DNA of 64,000 nt, from positions 2,408,688 through 2,472,687 of the forward strand of contig CM076654.1 in assembly GCA_038496675.1 (NCBI GenBank), given 5' to 3'. Shown piece after piece: positions 61,131 to 64,000 of the stretch. Numbering within the stretch: position 1 is the first letter of the stretch; each line of letters begins with the position of its first letter. Source of the DNA: Rachycentron canadum (lineage: Eukaryota > Chordata > Actinopteri > Carangiformes > Rachycentridae). The translations under genes and the position numbers were made by a program. The notes under the pieces are model-generated. The model saw only the letters and a list, made by a program, of their open reading frames with translations, was not told where the DNA came from and made no database searches.

Positions 61131-61501
61131 AGTACATTAACATGTGTGACAATATGTGGCAAAGGGTATAATCTGCAATATGTAGCTATAATTGAAGATA
61201 TAGAATAGAGTCACAGTCAATCTAATTAGTCTCCAAATTAAGGTTAACTGGGACAAATGAAACGGCCTTCTGTAGTCAACAAGAGTAATATGTCATTAGT
61301 CATCTGTCTTAATTTCATCTCATTAATCCAAACCCAATTTTAGAGAAATCTAACCTGCTCGGCGACCTCAGTACGGAAAGTTTAATCTTTCCTGTGTTAC
61401 TTTCCCAGTTGGTGCAAGATCTACCAACTGGGAACTGGAGCCAGACCCACCACCACTTTTGGCTCAGGCATGAAAATCACACGACATCCTTTGATACTCA
61501 C

Positions 61502-61648
61502 AGCGACAGCGTGTGTGCTCGCGCTGGTAGGAACCAGGAGGACAGGAAGCCAGGCACTGGCCGCTGTCAGCGCTCAGTAAGGGCAGCTGGGAGCCACAGG
61601 ACTGGCAGTCCCACCTGCTGGAACAGGTGGCGCAGGATGACTGGCAGG
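61502..61648 (-). CDS. fras1: fras1 exon, furin-like repeat 2
   Basis: This exon is 147 bases (49 codons counting the split first codon) and is the first coding exon reached in the window when reading along the gene. The acceptor ends CCCCCACAG and the donor is GTGAGT; both flanking introns are phase 1. Cysteines fall at exon residues 2, 6, 9, 15, 18, 32, 36 and 48, the usual furin-repeat spacing, with SCPPGSYQ in the second half. It lacks the common G-P motif after the third cysteine (SSRWD instead). A long loop, GSQLPLLSADSGQ, lies between cysteines 5 and 6. In the family these repeats form an extracellular rod between the VWC domains and the CSPG repeats. The repeat number is inferred, since repeat 1 was not seen in the 2.35 kb to the right. 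Confidence 0.9.
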
Positions 61649-62420
61649 CTGTGGGGGAGAGAGGGACACGGGGGAAAGAAGAGTCCAACTGTCAGTCACA
61701 TCAAAAATTAATTTTCTCTTCCTATCTGAGCTTTATTCATGGTTACAGCTCTGCCCATCATTGCTCGGCCTGGTCAAAGAAACCAGAGAACCTGCGCGTT
61801 TCATCAAAGCTGAAGCCAGCAAGGTAATATTCAAACTTGTGGGTGATTTGAAGTCTCGAGTTATGCTGACTGGGATATTCTTGGACTGTGCAGGGAAACT
61901 GAAGGTCCCAGAGGAAACTCGATCTTTTTCCAACAAATATTCAAAAAAAAAAAAAAAAAGAAGTGAAAGAACAAGATGTGAATCAACTAGATGCTGTGTA
62001 AGTATTCTCTTCATGACTACAAAAGCAGCAAACATCCCTCCTGGGACAATAAAGACGTATCATCTAACCTCTATGAAACTGCATCATGGCTGCTTCCACT
62101 AAATTGGTCCTTTTTTTTTTTTTTTTTTTTAATGAATTCTCAATCAGCATCTGATACTTTGAGACTGTCCCGTAAAAACCCAAGCCCTAGGTCGTATGTG
62201 AGCAGGTTATCATGACCCGTAATTAGGTTTTGTTGCTAGGCGACAGTGGTTGTAGCGACAGGAGGAGGTCGGGATGGATGGATGGGTCAACAACAACAAA
62301 AAACAAAACAAAACAAAAAAAAACAAAAAACAGGAGAGCAGCAGTGTTTGATTCCCATATGGAAGTAGCAGTTTATGTTGTTTCTATGATCCATGACCAT
62401 TAATAAAAACTAACCAAGCC

Positions 62421-62515
62421 ATTACTGTTATAGTAACCACGACGACAAGGGTAGATTCGCCGGTCTCTGTATAGTCCACCTGTTTATTATTCGTAACCAT
62501 AACAACCAAGGTTCG
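62421..62515. repeat. Inverted relative of the 54 kb X-box-like repeat
   Basis: The reverse complement contains CCTTGGTTGTTATGGTTACG and GTGGTTACTATAACAG, matching blocks at 54261-54280 and 54561-54575 with few differences. Confidence 0.6.
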
Positions 62516-63572
62516 GTACGGTTGCCACCTTGGGTCACATCAGAGGGTTGAAGCGAAACAGTTTAGATATTGTTGTCAGCTACGTCTGATCTTGATAAAT
62601 GAAATGATGACTTGTATTTTTATATTTGCAGATGAAAGAGTGGTGACAGGTGAAGGTGGGCAAGGACAAAAAAATAAAATAAAAATAAAGAAAGAGACCT
62701 TGTGCTGTAAATTAAACTGCTGAAGAGTCTGGCACTCATCTGTCTGCTGGCGAGTCTCCCATATTAAAACCTTTTGCTTTTCAAAATTGAACTTCATCTG
62801 GTTTTCTTAGCAGCAAAGTAGGTGGCCCAAGGTGCTGTTAGTAACAAAATATACAAGAGTAAATCAAGTTTTTATCGATTTCGTTTTTATTTCACTGCCA
62901 ACAATAACAACAACAACAAAAAAAAAAGTAGAAAGCTGAAAGATTTATGAAAAAGGTGTGAGACTTGTGTGGCAAAAGCATCGCTCTAAAACAGAGTGGA
63001 TTTTGCTTTGTTAAAAAACAGTAATGTACCCATTAAGATGAACTAACAGGAATAAAAATTGCATTACTTTGTCAAAATATTCAAGTTAAACACAGCACTT
63101 TGGCAGCAAGACAATGATGCTTCTGTTTGGTGCAATGTGACTGAATGACTTACTTTCCATAAACATAATGAAATCATATTCATATGGAGCGGGACAGAAA
63201 ATGCAATGAGGCGATTTCAGCTGTTTTTAATGAGAAATCTCAAGATTACAGAATATAAACTAAATCTCCTTTCAAAGCTGAAAGCAGCCACCCACTCAGA
63301 CAGAGACCAAGGAGAAGAGGAGATATGAAGACGGAGGGGAGAAATATCACGATGGCTGTGGAGATGAAGATGGTGACAAGAGAGAGAAGATCGTGAACAG
63401 ATTACAAAGATTATAGGAGCCGCAGACTTGAGGTGAAAGGAAGACGATGCATCCAGAAAAATGCAAGACATTGATCCTATTAAGGTTCGAAGCTCTAATT
63501 TTGGTCGCCCACATGTACCAAAATCAAAAATTTAGAAATTAGGCTGTGTAGGATTCATGGGAAGTGACGATC

Positions 63573-63994
63573 TTAAGGTCCCATGTAGTCTAAAGGTAGA
63601 TGTCCATGTCGTTCTTGATTGTAAAGCAATCAATCTAATTCTATATTAATACTATGAAGATATTAAAGTGCTCCGTCCAGAGAAATGCTCACAGCCTGTA
63701 TTCAGAATCTGTCTTTTGTAACTTTGTGATGTCACAACTATAGAGCCATGCCCCCAAACCCAGCCCACCATCCAACGTTGTATGAATTGGTTATTCTGAG
63801 TGTTTACCTCAAATCGATGACATTTATTTGAGCAATCAGAAAACAGTCAGCCAATCTGAAGAGGGAATCGGATCCTCTCTTCTGATTGGCTGACTGACCT
63901 GTTGTTTATGTATGTATATGTATATCTAGTCATGGATGTCAAGACTTAGTACTTAAATAAAACGCAGGGAAAATGTCAAATACAGGACCTTTAA
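63573..63994 (+). mobile_element. Family A MITE, near full length
   Basis: It starts TTAAGGTCCCATGTAG and ends CAGGACCTTTAA with a TTAA border. The internal palindrome with CAGCCAATC and GATTGGCTG facing each other is well preserved at 63846-63896. Confidence 0.72.
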
Positions 63995-64000
63995 AAGAGT

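Larger units (their letters stand above)
46640..61501 (-). other. fras1 intron between repeats 2 and 3
   Basis: A 14862-base intron, the longest in the window. It holds GT, GA, CA and CT microsatellites, dispersed repeats at 48742-49270 and 50260-50670, a truncated family A copy, a 300-base pyrimidine-rich tract, the X-box-like tandem region at 54240-54860, an L2-like tail at 56290-56475, a degenerate tandem repeat at 57590-57800 and a family B copy at 60838-61130. No exon was recognised. Long introns of developmental genes often hold enhancers, but nothing here proves one. Confidence 0.65.
9874..61648 (-). other. fras1: fras1 gene, partial (14 internal exons)
   Basis: FRAS1 is an extracellular, membrane-anchored basement-membrane protein. 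With FREM1 and FREM2 it forms a complex that holds epithelium to the underlying mesenchyme; loss causes Fraser syndrome in humans and fin blistering in zebrafish. Seen here: 13 exons, each encoding one eight-cysteine furin-like repeat, then one exon starting a CSPG repeat that opens with HPPTLQVNGSLL. The spliced exons give 2203 bases, about 734 residues. All borders are GT/AG, the 13 internal introns are phase 1, and the joined frame has no stop. FREM proteins have CSPG repeats but no furin array, so FRAS1 is the better match. The gene continues beyond both window ends. Numbering the repeats 2 to 14 is an inference from the long repeat 6 and from the total count of 14 known in the family. Confidence 0.95.
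61649..64000 (-). other. fras1 intron upstream of repeat 2 (partial)
   Basis: At least 2352 bases without a recognisable exon. The expected furin repeat 1 exon was not found here. The stretch contains poly-A/T runs, an inverted relative of the X-box-like repeat at 62421-62515 and a near-complete family A MITE at 63573-63994. Confidence 0.6.

Noticed and set aside
1..64000. CRISPR arrays, bacterial genes, viral genes or a new defence system.
   Set aside because: No direct repeat-spacer arrays and no such coding signatures; the sequence is vertebrate intron and exon throughout.

Overview
The window is vertebrate nuclear DNA, most likely from a spiny-rayed (percomorph) teleost. Its coding content is a set of short exons with GT/AG borders, separated by introns that are rich in dinucleotide microsatellites, TTAA-flanked MITEs, tRNA-derived SINE fragments and LINE 3' tails. 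I see no bacterial, viral or organellar gene, no CRISPR array and no operon.

The only protein-coding gene I can support is on the minus strand. Fourteen consecutive exons between 61648 and 9874 encode thirteen furin-like cysteine-rich repeats, one per exon, followed by the start of a chondroitin-sulfate-proteoglycan (CSPG/NG2-like) repeat. This order is the signature of FRAS1, the giant basement-membrane protein of the FRAS/FREM complex. The vertebrate family has 14 furin-like repeats. The long sixth repeat of the family matches the long repeat at 43.7 kb, so the window probably holds repeats 2 to 14 plus the first part of CSPG repeat 1. The von Willebrand C domains and furin repeat 1 should lie to the right of the window. 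The remaining CSPG repeats, Calx-beta domains and transmembrane end should lie to the left. All internal introns are phase 1, every furin exon is a multiple of three bases, each repeat has exactly eight cysteines, and no split codon at a junction makes a stop.

Layout from left to right: 1-9873, intron with no exon seen; 9874-10174, CSPG exon; 10175-14117, intron with MITEs and an assembly gap; 14118-20094, a cluster of six furin exons (repeats 14 to 9); 20095-30011, a repeat-rich intron; 30012-33738, repeats 8 and 7; 33739-43655, intron; 43656-46639, a tight cluster of four exons (repeats 6 to 3); 46640-61501, a 14.9 kb intron; 61502-61648, repeat 2; 61649-64000, intron.

I did not find a new biological system. 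The observations most worth checking are: a 69-bp GT tract whose sense strand leaves almost no room for a branch-point adenosine before the repeat-9 exon; a cluster of eight X-box (RFX-like) palindromes in the large intron; a perfect 25-bp inverted repeat; a family of TTAA-flanked MITEs carrying CCAAT and CRE-like sites; and a MITE copy in which an imperfect palindrome has become perfect. Identifications rest on reading the sequence and on remembered family knowledge. No database search was run.
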